From the NCBI RefSeq assembly GCF_003010965.1, contig NZ_PGGM01000004.1, positions 124,001 through 188,000 of the forward strand: DNA of 64,000 nt. The letters run 5' to 3'. Source of the DNA: Phyllobacterium sophorae. GTDB taxonomy: Bacteria > Pseudomonadota > Alphaproteobacteria > Rhizobiales > Rhizobiaceae. The position numbers and the translations under genes are program-made. Positions 46,029 to 54,305 of this stretch are shown here, piece after piece (the first letter of the stretch is position 1; every line of letters starts with the position of its first letter). The notes under the pieces are model-generated. The model was not told the DNA's origin and made no database searches. It saw nothing but the letters and a program-made list of their open reading frames with translations.

Positions 46029-47102
46029 TTAAGCCGCGTCCTGAATGGCCGCCAGCTTCCAATCGGAATTGGGCTTGCGCACGAAAGTCCAGACTTCCGT
46101 GGTCTGCGAAGGTTCGCCGTCATCGCCGTTGACGACCCGGCCGGTGTTACGGTCCAGCATCGCATCGACGCTCGAATAGCGCATGGCTGCGGTGGCATAT
46201 TCCGCATCGCCTTCGGCCCAGGCCTCGGCAATGTCGCTCTGGAGCAGCTTCACATTGGACACGCTGTTCCGCAGCCCGTCCGTGGCATTCTGACCGAGTT
46301 CTTCCGCCAGATAGGACATGGCCTCGGGTGTGGTCAGGCTGCGCAGCGCGGCGTAATCTTCCTTGCCATAGGCGGTCTGAACTTCAGTCAGGAGCTGCTC
46401 GAACCTGTCGAGATCGTCCTGTTTCAGGCCGATTTCGTCCGATGCCGCCGTCAGTCCCTTTGCCGCATAGCCCTGGCCGGATCCTGCTGTGCTCCGTCCG
46501 GCAGTGCTCTGGTCCACAGTACGGCCTGCAGTGTCCTGGCCCGAAGCACTCTGGCCAGCACCGGAGCCAATCGTCGGAACGCGGAACGACTGAGACGCTG
46601 AAGGCTGTTCGCCATAGGAACTGCGGCCAAAGGACGGGCTTGCACCCGCTGTTGCCGTGGAAGGCTGACGCGACCGGAAGAACCGCATGGCGAGCATGAT
46701 TGCGCCGATGACCAGCGCGATCTGCAGCAGCATGCCGAGCATGCCGGCAGCGCCGCCGAAACCGTAACCGAGGAAAGCACCGATCAGGCCGCCCAAAAGC
46801 AGGCCGCCGATCAGCGAACGTCCCATGCCACCAAACAAACCGGGACGCTGCTGTCCAGCCTGCGGCTGCGCCGCCGTTGGCTGGTTCTGTGGCCGCGGTG
46901 TCATCGAGCGTTCGATCGGCGCAGCCGGAGCAGGTGCGGTGCGCGTTGGCGCTGGCGCCTGGAATGTACGGGTCCCGCGGCTGCCGAAACCACCGCCACC
47001 TGCCCGCCGGGCGTCAGCCTCATACACAGCGCTGAACGACACCGCCAATCCGATGACGAATATCGCCGCAATCCGGCCAAGGTGGGAAAGAACAAATGGC
47101 AT
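46029..47102 (-). CDS. Tim44-like domain protein
   Basis: About 357 aa from ATG 47102 (MPFVLSHLGRIAAIF). An N-terminal hydrophobic/signal segment is followed by a Gly/Pro/Ala-rich region, then two glycine-rich hydrophobic segments (GRSLIGGLLLGGLIGAFLG and a second). The C-terminus (about 230-357) is a Tim44-like domain with DDLDRFEQLLTEVQTAYG and ending SDWKLAAIQDAA. Bacterial Tim44-like proteins are thought to bind inner membrane or membrane protein complexes; function unclear. Confidence 0.85.
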   Translation of the reverse strand: MPFVLSHLGRIAAIFVIGLAVSFSAVYEADARRAGGGGFGSRGTRTFQAPAPTRTAPAPAAPIERSMTPRPQNQPTAAQPQAGQQRPGLFGGMGRSLIGGLLLGGLIGAFLGYGFGGAAGMLGMLLQIALVIGAIMLAMRFFRSRQPSTATAGASPSFGRSSYGEQPSASQSFRVPTIGSGAGQSASGQDTAGRTVDQSTAGRSTAGSGQGYAAKGLTAASDEIGLKQDDLDRFEQLLTEVQTAYGKEDYAALRSLTTPEAMSYLAEELGQNATDGLRNSVSNVKLLQSDIAEAWAEGDAEYATAAMRYSSVDAMLDRNTGRVVNGDDGEPSQTTEVWTFVRKPNSDWKLAAIQDAA

Positions 47103-47248
47103 GCAGTCAGTCTCCTCTACGTAAGGCACATAACCTCGTCTCGCGCATATGGGGAAAGGGACAGACAATTTTAAGGATCGCCGGCAAATATTGACAAAGT
47201 TTCACCGGCGCGGTCACCCTGCGGCCTTCGTTGGAAGGATATGCGTCG

Positions 47249-47734
47249 ATGACGGATAAGGATTGGCAGCAGCGTCTGGACGCTCTGTGGGCTGAATTTG
47301 ACCAGCACGAACCCGATGATTTTGTCGGGAAGATCGAGAGCCTTACGGCCGGGCTCCCGCCCGGCGATGCCGTCGCGCTATTCGAGCGTGCCTCGGCAAA
47401 TGACTCCGTGGGGCGCGAACAGCAAGCTGCTCCGCTTTACCGGCAGGCGCTTGCCGCCGGTCTTGCGGGTCAACTGCGGCGCCGCGCCACCATCCAGCTG
47501 GCCAGTACCCTGCGCAATCTTGGCCAGGCGGACGAAAGCATAGCGCTTCTCACCGCCGAACAGCAGGCAGGCTCCGACGAGCTTGATGATGCGGTCACGG
47601 CGTTCCTCGCCTTGTCGCTCGTCGACACCGGCAGGGAACGGGAAGCCGTTGCCCTGGCGTTAACTGCGCTTGCCCGTCACCTGCCACGGTACAACCGTTC
47701 ACTGGCAGGATATGCCGGGGCCCTCATACAATAG
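47249..47734 (+). CDS. Tetratricopeptide-repeat protein, TPR_5 type
   Basis: About 161 aa from ATG 47249, with GGAAGGA upstream. Mainly helical repeats: LFERASANDSVGREQQAAPLYRQALAAGLAGQLRRRATIQLA. Soluble. Possible protein-protein adaptor. It precedes the cyclase gene by 74 bp and might be co-transcribed. Confidence 0.75.
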   Translation: MTDKDWQQRLDALWAEFDQHEPDDFVGKIESLTAGLPPGDAVALFERASANDSVGREQQAAPLYRQALAAGLAGQLRRRATIQLASTLRNLGQADESIALLTAEQQAGSDELDDAVTAFLALSLVDTGREREAVALALTALARHLPRYNRSLAGYAGALIQ

Positions 47735-47808
47735 GAGCTTTTCCGAGCGTTCCAAAGGACGCTCGTGTATAGTATTGTCCTTGGAGCTACAGCGGAGGAA
47801 GAGGGTCC

Positions 47809-49563
47809 GTGGGTCAACCCCAGGTAGAGCGCAGGCTGGCGGCTATTCTGGCTGCCGACGTCGTGGGCTATAGCCGGCTGATGGCAGCCGATGAAGCCGG
47901 AACGGCGCGCGCCCTGCGGGGCCACCGCGAGGCCATTTCGCCGATCATTACGAAACAGGGCGGGCGGATCGTAAAGACCATCGGCGATGGCGTATTGCTG
48001 GAGTTTCCGTCCGTCGTTGCTGCCGTTGCGTGTGGCGCAGCCATCCAGAGGCTGATGTCAGAGCGAAATGCGGCGGCACCCGCCGACCAGCGGATGCTGT
48101 TCCGGATCGGTATCAATCTCGGCGACGTCCTGATCGAAGGCGATGACATCCTGGGTGACGGTGTCAACGTCGCAGCCCGGCTTGAGGAGATTTCCGAGGC
48201 CGGTGGAATCTGCATCTCCGAAGACGTGTACCGGCAGATCGACGGCAAGGTCGATGTCAATTTTGCCGATATGGGGATGCACCACCTCAAGAATATCGCG
48301 CGCCCCCTTCGGACCTACCGGGCGCACCTTGAGCAGATCATGCCTTTGCGGGCGCCGCGACCCGCACTTCCGGACCGGCCGTCGATCGCCGTACTGCCAT
48401 TTGGAAACATGAGCGATGCGGCAGAGGATTATTTCGGCGACGGCATCGTGGAAGAGATAACCATCGGGCTGTCGCGCATTCGCTGGTTGTTTGTCATCGC
48501 GCGCAATTCGAGCTTTACCTACAAGGGGCGCCCCGTCGACGTGAAGCAAGTCGGGCGCGAATTGGGCGTGCGCTACGTGCTGGAAGGCAGCGTGCGCAGG
48601 GCGGCGAACCGGGTGCGCATTTCGGCCGAACTCGTTGAAGCGGCCACGGGCATACATATTTGGGCGGATCGCTTCGAGGGAGGGCTGGAAGACATTTTCG
48701 AGCTTCAGGACCAGATAACCGCGAATGTGGTCGGCGCCATCGGATCGAAGCTCGAACAGGCCGAGATCGAGCGGGCCAAGCGCAAGCCTACCGAGAACCT
48801 CGATGCCTACGATTATTTCCTGCGCGGCTCGGCGGCGTTGCATCGCTGGAACCGGGAAGCGAACAACGAGGCTCTCCGGCTATTTTACCGCGCGATCGAA
48901 CTCGATCCTGAATATGCTGCCGCTTACGGCATGGCGGCACGCTGTTATTCCCAGCGGAAGGCAAGCGGCTGGATGGTCGATCGCGTGGAGGAGACCGCCG
49001 AAACCGAGCGACTCGCCCGGCACGCCGCAGCCTTGGGCAAGGATGATGCGGTGGCGCTCTGCACGGCCGGAATCGCCTTCACATATGTTCTGGGCGCACA
49101 TGACTACGGTGTTGACTTGTTGGAGCGCGCTCTTGTGCTCAATCCCAATTGGGCCTCGGCTTGGCTGTTCAGCGGTTGGGCCAGGATTTGGCTTGGCGAA
49201 CCGGAGGTGGCGATGGATCATCTCGCGCGGGCCATGCGCCTGAACCCACAGGACCCCCAGATGTCCAATGCACATGCGGCAATGGCCGCGGCATACTTCT
49301 TTGCTGGCCGATACGAGGATGCATCCTCATGGGCTCATGCGGCCATTCGCGAACAGCCGGTCCACTTCATCGCAACCTGTGTCGCTGCGGCAAGCCACGC
49401 GCTAGCCGGACAAGCTCCTGAGGCTGCGGAGGCCATGGCGCGTTTGCGCCAGCTTTACCCCGACCTCCGCCTGTCGGGTCTCAACGATTGCTTCCCGATC
49501 CGGCGGCCGGAAGATGCCGCGCGATGGGCCAGTGGTCTGGAAAAAGCGGGGCTGCCACAGTGA
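47809..49563 (+). CDS. Class III adenylate/guanylate cyclase with TolB-like and TPR domains
   Basis: A 584-aa cytosolic protein starting at GTG 47809 after GGAGGAAGAGG. Residues 1-175 are the class III cyclase homology domain with metal Asp residues in AADVVGYSRLM and IGDGVLLEF. A TolB-like N-terminal region follows (SIAVLPFGNMSDAAEDYFGDG, 195-320), then TPR repeats (about 340-575). Rhizobial genomes carry many such proteins. cAMP is the likely product. Confidence 0.9.
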   Translation: MGQPQVERRLAAILAADVVGYSRLMAADEAGTARALRGHREAISPIITKQGGRIVKTIGDGVLLEFPSVVAAVACGAAIQRLMSERNAAAPADQRMLFRIGINLGDVLIEGDDILGDGVNVAARLEEISEAGGICISEDVYRQIDGKVDVNFADMGMHHLKNIARPLRTYRAHLEQIMPLRAPRPALPDRPSIAVLPFGNMSDAAEDYFGDGIVEEITIGLSRIRWLFVIARNSSFTYKGRPVDVKQVGRELGVRYVLEGSVRRAANRVRISAELVEAATGIHIWADRFEGGLEDIFELQDQITANVVGAIGSKLEQAEIERAKRKPTENLDAYDYFLRGSAALHRWNREANNEALRLFYRAIELDPEYAAAYGMAARCYSQRKASGWMVDRVEETAETERLARHAAALGKDDAVALCTAGIAFTYVLGAHDYGVDLLERALVLNPNWASAWLFSGWARIWLGEPEVAMDHLARAMRLNPQDPQMSNAHAAMAAAYFFAGRYEDASSWAHAAIREQPVHFIATCVAAASHALAGQAPEAAEAMARLRQLYPDLRLSGLNDCFPIRRPEDAARWASGLEKAGLPQ

Positions 49564-49597
49564 TGGTACATTTCGGTATGCCGCAGGGATTTTCGCG

Positions 49598-50371
49598 TTA
49601 TATCCCCGCATACCATTCATAGCCGCGGTCTTCCCAGAAGCCGCCCTTGCCGCCAGCAAGGTTCTTGAAGCTGTCCACCAGTTCGATGCGCATGACATAT
49701 TTGGCATGCTTGTAGCCGAGCTGGCGTTCGACCCGCAGGCGCAGCGGCGCCCCATGGCTAACTTCGAGATCCTTGCCGTTCATATTGTAGGAAAGGATCG
49801 TTTGCGGATGCCATGCATCGACAAGATCGATGCTCTCATAATAACGGCCGCTGCCGTCGAGCGACGGCTCATAATCGTCGGCGCAATGGAAAACCGCATA
49901 CCGGGCGCCGGGCGCGATGCCGGCCTTCTGCAGCACGAGACCGAGAGGCACACCTTTCCACTTGCCGATGGCGCTCCAGCCTTCGACGCAATCATGCCGG
50001 GTGATCTGGGTGCGTGACGGCATGGCCTTCAGATCGGCCAGCGACAGCTCCAGCGGCGTTTGCACCATGCCATTCACCACCAGCTTCCAATCGGCAAAAT
50101 TGCTCTCCATCAGCCGTGCATAGTCTTCGCTATCCGGCTGCGTCGTGCCATTCGCCTTGAAAACCGGCGACAGATCCGCCTCGGTATATTCGCGTGCCAG
50201 CGGCTGGTGCGACATGAGCAGGCGCTGAGCGCCCATGCTCAGGGATTCCGCTTTCTGCAGGACATCGTTGACGCTGGCATTTTCCACCAGGGCATCGCAG
50301 CCGGTCAGCAGCCCGGTCGCCGCGACACCGGAGCCGATCAGAAATCGGCGGCGTGTGAGATCGAATTTCAT
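49598..50371 (-). CDS. Molybdopterin-dependent sulfoxide reductase-like protein (YedY/MsrP family)
   Basis: About 257 aa from ATG 50371 (MKFDLTRRRFLIGSGVAAT), a twin-arginine signal. The Mo-binding Cys is in ITRHDCVEGWSAIGKW. The ending is MRIELVDSFKN. It belongs to the sulfite-oxidase/YedY fold and likely reduces protein methionine sulfoxide or a small oxide in the periplasm. Its start overlaps the stop of the cytochrome b gene (ATGA), so they form a complex. The Mo supply could come from the modABC importer in this window. Confidence 0.88.
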   Translation of the reverse strand: MKFDLTRRRFLIGSGVAATGLLTGCDALVENASVNDVLQKAESLSMGAQRLLMSHQPLAREYTEADLSPVFKANGTTQPDSEDYARLMESNFADWKLVVNGMVQTPLELSLADLKAMPSRTQITRHDCVEGWSAIGKWKGVPLGLVLQKAGIAPGARYAVFHCADDYEPSLDGSGRYYESIDLVDAWHPQTILSYNMNGKDLEVSHGAPLRLRVERQLGYKHAKYVMRIELVDSFKNLAGGKGGFWEDRGYEWYAGI

Positions 50372-51246
50372 TTCGGCATCTCCTTTTCCTGTCCGATCTT
50401 CAGCACGTAATAGCCGGTGATCATCGAGCGCAGATTGTTCCAGACGCCGGAAACCAGCACCATCGCGATGTGGACGATGACAAAGGCGACGAGCAGCGAC
50501 GCAGCGATAAAGTGGATCGTGCGTGCCGATTGCCGCCCGCCGAAGACATCCAACAACCACGGAAATATTGAATTGAAGCCGGGCGACATGGTGAGCCCGG
50601 TCAGCACCATCAACGGCAGGAGGATGAAAATGACGCCCACATAGGCAAGCTTTTGCAAGGAATTGTAGTGCCTTGCCTCTTCGCCCTTGGGAAAGCGCAG
50701 CCGCGCATGTTCGGAAATCTCATGCGCCAGATGCGTGGGCGTCAACTGGTCTCTGGTCGGAACGAGATCGCGGCGGAAATGGCCGGCGATCGACCCGTAG
50801 AGCAGATAGACAAGTCCATTGATGACAAAGAACCAGGCAAAGAAGAAGTGCCAGCGGCGGCCAGTAGCAAGATCTTGATAGCTTGGGATGGTGATCCATG
50901 AAGGAAAGGCGCGCGGGCTGAGTTCCCCGTCTTCTTTCGATGCGCCGAGGACGCCGGTTGTATCTATCGCCAGAGCGCCAATCCGCGTCACGCCCTTGAT
51001 GGTATCGCCATCCCTGAACGCGCCGATGGATATGAAGGAGGGATCAGGAAGAGCATCGGCCCCATACTGTCCCCAGTAGAGGTGGGGATGCGCATTGAAG
51101 ATTTGCAGGCCGCTCATCAGGAGGAAGCTCAGGCACAGAACGTTCAGCCAATGGGTGATGCGCACCGCGGCAGAATGGCGGTAAAACAACACCTTTTTGG
51201 GTTTCGACATTTCCGTATCGCTTGTGCCGGTCGTGACACTTGTCAT
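50368..51246 (-). CDS. Cytochrome b membrane partner of the sulfoxide reductase (YedZ1-like)
   Basis: About 292 aa from ATG 51246; GGAGG precedes. Four main helices of the cytochrome b561/hydrogenase b-subunit type, with heme-ligand His in FYRHSAAVRITHWLNVL, WHFFFAWFFVINGLVY and IHFIAASLLVAFVIVHIAMV. It would pass electrons from quinol to the periplasmic Mo enzyme. The upstream 168 bp holds a 33-bp inverted repeat. Confidence 0.87.
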   Translation of the reverse strand: MTSVTTGTSDTEMSKPKKVLFYRHSAAVRITHWLNVLCLSFLLMSGLQIFNAHPHLYWGQYGADALPDPSFISIGAFRDGDTIKGVTRIGALAIDTTGVLGASKEDGELSPRAFPSWITIPSYQDLATGRRWHFFFAWFFVINGLVYLLYGSIAGHFRRDLVPTRDQLTPTHLAHEISEHARLRFPKGEEARHYNSLQKLAYVGVIFILLPLMVLTGLTMSPGFNSIFPWLLDVFGGRQSARTIHFIAASLLVAFVIVHIAMVLVSGVWNNLRSMITGYYVLKIGQEKEMPK

Positions 51247-51267
51247 TTTGAGCCTCCATGGGCCGCG

Positions 51268-51400
51268 GGTTGTGCGTGGTTCGACAAGCTCACCATGAGG
51301 GAAGCTGATACGCTCCACAGCAGACTGCAACGTCCACAGCTTGGCAATCTCGACAAGAACCCGGTATCCTCATGGTGAGCTTGTCGAACCACGCACAACC
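51268..51400. repeat. 33-bp perfect inverted repeat, 67-bp spacer
   Basis: Arms at 51268-51300 (GGTTGTGCGTGG and on to CACCATGAGG) and 51368-51400 (reverse complement). The element fills the gap between the cytochrome b gene and the Met-rich protein gene. Degenerate pieces of the motif (GCGTGGTTCG and CGACAAGC) occur near 38105. It may be a REP/RIME-like palindrome. As RNA it would form a long stem ahead of the cytochrome b ribosome site. Confidence 0.85.
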
Positions 51401-51414
51401 ACTCTTTCAGTTTT

Positions 51415-51684
51415 TTACTTCTTCTTGGGAGCCATCGCGTCAGGCGCCATGGCGTCCTTCTTCATTGGCTGCATTGTATCCTTTTTCATCGCCATCGTGT
51501 CGCATTCCTTCATCATGGAATCCTTCTTCATGGCGTCCTTTTCCATTTCGGCCTTCTTCACGCAGTCGGCCTGCTTCATTGGATCGGCCTTCATGGCATC
51601 TTCGGCAAAGGCCAGGCCGGCACCGGCAAGACCGGTAGCGAGAACGAAGGCCGGCAGGGCGATACCGCGTGCAAAAATGTTCAT
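51415..51684 (-). CDS. mrpX: Met/Lys-rich MXKDX-repeat periplasmic protein (MrpX-like)
   Basis: An 89-aa protein with a signal peptide (MNIFARGIALPAFVLATGLA, cleavage near AFAED). The mature ~60 residues carry 12 Met, many Lys and Asp in MKKD-type repeats, and two Cys. This is the pentapeptide MXKDX-repeat family. MrpX of Azospira suillum is a methionine-rich hypochlorite sink recycled by YedY1. Here it is just upstream of the Mo enzyme pair and controlled by a SigF-type promoter. Confidence 0.88.
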   Translation of the reverse strand: MNIFARGIALPAFVLATGLAGAGLAFAEDAMKADPMKQADCVKKAEMEKDAMKKDSMMKECDTMAMKKDTMQPMKKDAMAPDAMAPKKK

Positions 51685-51765
51685 GGGTTGTCTCCTTGGT
51701 TGAACAAGACACGATGAAACGTGCCCACAAGTTTCAGATGCGTCTGATCAGCTCACATGAGGCAA

Positions 51766-51791
51766 TTCGCGAAGCCCCGCGATCCGGTTAC
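51766..51791 (-). promoter_or_regulatory. SigF-type ECF promoter for the Met-rich protein gene
   Basis: On the minus strand GTAACC (51791-51786), 16 bases, then CGAA (51769-51766). This is an exact match to the Caulobacter SigF consensus GTAACC-N16-CGAA. It is 82 bp upstream of the mrpX start. Confidence 0.7.
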
Positions 51792-51869
51792 AGCCATCAC
51801 GCATTGGTGATCATTCTTTAGTGGATTCCTGCTTGAAGCATTGACCTGCCACTGACTTCCATCTCATCT

Positions 51870-51896
51870 GTAACCTTTCGCCGCTCCGCACGAATA
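51870..51896 (+). promoter_or_regulatory. SigF-type promoter for the ECF sigma gene (autoregulation)
   Basis: GTAACC (51870-51875), 15 bases, then CGAATA (51891-51896), just 14 bases before the sigma gene start at 51911. The spacing is one base shorter than the consensus. The closeness to the start implies a short leader, unless a later start codon is used. Confidence 0.6.
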
Positions 51897-51910
51897 AGGA
51901 ATCAATCGGC

Positions 51911-52468
51911 GTGCATTCGATCGAAACGCGATTGAAGGAACTGATGCTCGCAAGCCTGGCGGGTGATGCGCGGAGCTATGGCGTTCTCTTGAGCGATGTT
52001 GCCAAACACTTGCGCTTCTATTTCCTGCGCCGGCTGGCCGATGCGCACAAGGGCGACGCCGACGACCTCGTGCAGGAGACGCTGATGGCATTGCACACCA
52101 GGCGCGCAACCTATGAGGTCGACAGGCCTTTCACCGCCTGGCTGCATGCGATTGCGCGCTACAAGCTGATCGACCATTTCAGGCGCAACCGCATCCGGGC
52201 GACGGTTCCGCTCGACGATGTGGAAGACCTGTTCGCGCCGGACCAGTCCGATGCGGCGGCGGATCGCATGGATGTGCAGCGGCTCCTGCAATCGGCGCCC
52301 GAAAAAACCCGCGATCTGATCTATCGCACCAGGATCGAGGGCCAGTCCATCGCCGAGGTCGCGCAAAGTACGGGCCTATCGGAGACGTCCGTAAAGGTCA
52401 GCATACACAGGGGAATAAGGGCAATAACCGCGAGGTTAAAGGGACATGCAGCCAATGATGACAAATGA
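51911..52468 (+). CDS. sigF: ECF sigma factor, SigF type
   Basis: A 185-aa sigma-70 family protein. Sigma 2 (DADDLVQETLMALHTRRATY) and sigma 4 (GQSIAEVAQSTGLSETSVKVSIHRG) are present with no C-terminal extension. Start GTG follows AAGGAATC. The gene overlaps the anti-sigma gene by 23 bases. By linkage to a DUF1109 protein it is of the SigF group, whose members respond to heavy metals or reactive chlorine. Confidence 0.92.
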   Translation: MHSIETRLKELMLASLAGDARSYGVLLSDVAKHLRFYFLRRLADAHKGDADDLVQETLMALHTRRATYEVDRPFTAWLHAIARYKLIDHFRRNRIRATVPLDDVEDLFAPDQSDAAADRMDVQRLLQSAPEKTRDLIYRTRIEGQSIAEVAQSTGLSETSVKVSIHRGIRAITARLKGHAANDDK

Positions 52469-53096
52469 CCTGATTACGCGTCTGACTGGCGAATTGAAGC
52501 CCGTGCCAAGAACTGCTGTCATCATGCGGGTCGCGACAGGGCTCGGCATCAGCCTCGCCGCATCCGCGATCCTGATGTTGCTGTGGCTCGGAATGCGGCC
52601 AGACCTGGCTGAAGCCAGTACAACGATGATGTTCTGGACCAAGTTTAGCTATACGCTGATCCTCGCCGTCGCCGGTGCCTGGGCGGTCAAGCGCATCGCG
52701 CATCCGCTCGGTTCGATCCGCGTCAATCTCGGCCTGATGGCCGGCGCAATTGTGGTGATGATCATCCTTGCCTTTGCCCAGCTGGCGATGACACCGCCCG
52801 ACGAATATATGGCCATGCTCAAGGGCCGGACGATTGCCGTCTGCACCTTCAATATAGTCATATTGTCATTGCCGCTGCTGATCGGCGCCTTCTGGGTGCT
52901 GCGCGGTCTCGCGCCGACGCGCCTGACCGTCGCGGGCGCGGCGGCGGGCCTTGCCGCCGGTGCAATCGCCGCGCTTGTCTATTCGTTCCACTGCTTTGAA
53001 AGCGCCATGCCGTTCATTGCGGTGTGGTACACGCTCGGCGTGCTCGTTGCCGGCCTCATCGGCGCAATCACCGGGCGGTTTATCCTGCGGTGGTAG
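52446..53096 (+). CDS. nrsF: Anti-sigma factor NrsF (DUF1109)
   Basis: A 216-aa inner-membrane protein with six predicted helices, of the DUF1109/NrsF group (DLITRLTGELKPVPRTAVIMRVATG near the start). In Caulobacter NrsF holds SigF at the membrane and releases it on stress. AAAGGGAC precedes the ATG. It overlaps sigF by 23 bases. Confidence 0.9.
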   Translation: MQPMMTNDLITRLTGELKPVPRTAVIMRVATGLGISLAASAILMLLWLGMRPDLAEASTTMMFWTKFSYTLILAVAGAWAVKRIAHPLGSIRVNLGLMAGAIVVMIILAFAQLAMTPPDEYMAMLKGRTIAVCTFNIVILSLPLLIGAFWVLRGLAPTRLTVAGAAAGLAAGAIAALVYSFHCFESAMPFIAVWYTLGVLVAGLIGAITGRFILRW

Positions 53097-53268
53097 CGCT
53101 TGCTCTTAAACAAGCAACCGAGGCTACAGTTCACGTCTCATCGTAAAGCACCCCTTCTCCGTCATTGACCCGAGGATGACGGAAGGGGAAGTGCTCGACG
53201 ATGATGACAAGCCCCATGCGCTTGCGAACATCGAACCACGCACGCCTGCTCCGCAGCCGCAGTTTCAC

Positions 53269-54066
53269 TCACCGACCCATCAGCCACTCATGTTCCACTG
53301 CGTTGTGGAATTTCCAAGTGCGCTTCGGCCCGGCCATGACATTCAGATAATAGAGATCGTAGCCGTGGCAGGCAGCGCAGGGGTGGTAGCCCTTGGGCAC
53401 CATGACCACATCGCCATCCTCGATCGCCATGGCTTCGTCCAGCGTCCGGTCATCCGTATAGACGCGCTGGAAGCCAAAGCCCTGCGGCGGGTTGAAACGG
53501 TGATAGTAGGTTTCTTCGAGGTAGGATTCCGCCGGCAGGTTGTCCTGGTCGTGCTTGTGTGGCGGATAGCTCGATGTATGACCGCCCGGCGTGATGACCT
53601 CAACGACTAGCAGCGAATCCGCTGGCTCGTTCTCAGGAAGGATATTGGTGACGTAGCGGGTGTTGGTGCCCTTGCCGCGCGTCTCCTGGCCGAGATCGCC
53701 GGGCGAAATCACGCGCACCGGCAGGCCGCCGCCAAGGCCCGGTGCCGAGCACACGGCAAGCTCCAGCGGCGTATCCGCCGTCACCGACCAGTCACAGCCT
53801 TCGGGCACATAGACCGACCAGGGCTTTCCCTCGAACGGCGACATGCGTTCGCCGAGCAGTCCGAGATCGCGGCCATTGACCGTTGCAACGCCCTTGCCTG
53901 TGACAAAAACCAGGCAGACTTCCTTGGTTTCGCTTCGGCCCGAGACCGTCTGTCCCGCCACCGCACGATGCAGGTCGAAACCGACATAGGTCCATCCGGC
54001 GCTTTCCGGAGTGACATGCGCCACATGCCCGGCCCCCCGCTTGGCTTTCAGCAACAGTTTCGACAT
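53269..54066 (-). CDS. iolB: 5-deoxy-glucuronate isomerase IolB
   Basis: About 265 aa from ATG 54066 (MSKLLLKAKRGAGHV). It turns 5-deoxy-glucuronate into 2-deoxy-5-keto-gluconate. Family segments include SYPPHKHDQDN with metal-binding His, ESYLEETYYHRFNPPQGFGFQRVY and a C-terminal YYLNVMAGP. Last of the iolCDEB operon; a small membrane protein precedes it. Confidence 0.94.
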   Translation of the reverse strand: MSKLLLKAKRGAGHVAHVTPESAGWTYVGFDLHRAVAGQTVSGRSETKEVCLVFVTGKGVATVNGRDLGLLGERMSPFEGKPWSVYVPEGCDWSVTADTPLELAVCSAPGLGGGLPVRVISPGDLGQETRGKGTNTRYVTNILPENEPADSLLVVEVITPGGHTSSYPPHKHDQDNLPAESYLEETYYHRFNPPQGFGFQRVYTDDRTLDEAMAIEDGDVVMVPKGYHPCAACHGYDLYYLNVMAGPKRTWKFHNAVEHEWLMGR

Positions 54067-54070
54067 GGTT

Positions 54071-54292
54071 TCACTCCTTTTCGATTTCCGTTTCCGCCGG
54101 TTGGGCAGGCTCCGAAGCGTCATAGGCAATGAAGAATTGCCAGATGCCGTACCCGGCAAAGCCGAGAGCGATCACGCCCCAGAAAGGCGTCCCGGTTGCA
54201 AACTCGACGATGGCCCATGCAAAACACACGGCCACCACCGCAACGCGTCGCCAGAGCGGCCGAAACCAGGGGTGATTGCTGTCTTTGTTCAT
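54071..54292 (-). CDS. Small two-helix membrane protein within the iol operon
   Basis: A 73-aa protein with two hydrophobic helices (about 17-33 and 37-57), between iolE and iolB. It is four bases upstream of iolB, and iolE ends 13 bases before it starts (54306 vs 54292). Family unknown; it could assist transport or anchor enzymes. Confidence 0.65.
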   Translation of the reverse strand: MNKDSNHPWFRPLWRRVAVVAVCFAWAIVEFATGTPFWGVIALGFAGYGIWQFFIAYDASEPAQPAETEIEKE

Positions 54293-54305
54293 GTCGGACC
54301 CACTT

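Noticed and set aside
51268-51400. Insertion sequence ends
   Set aside because: The 33-bp inverted arms enclose only 67 bp and no transposase or target duplication is seen, so it is listed as a repeat.
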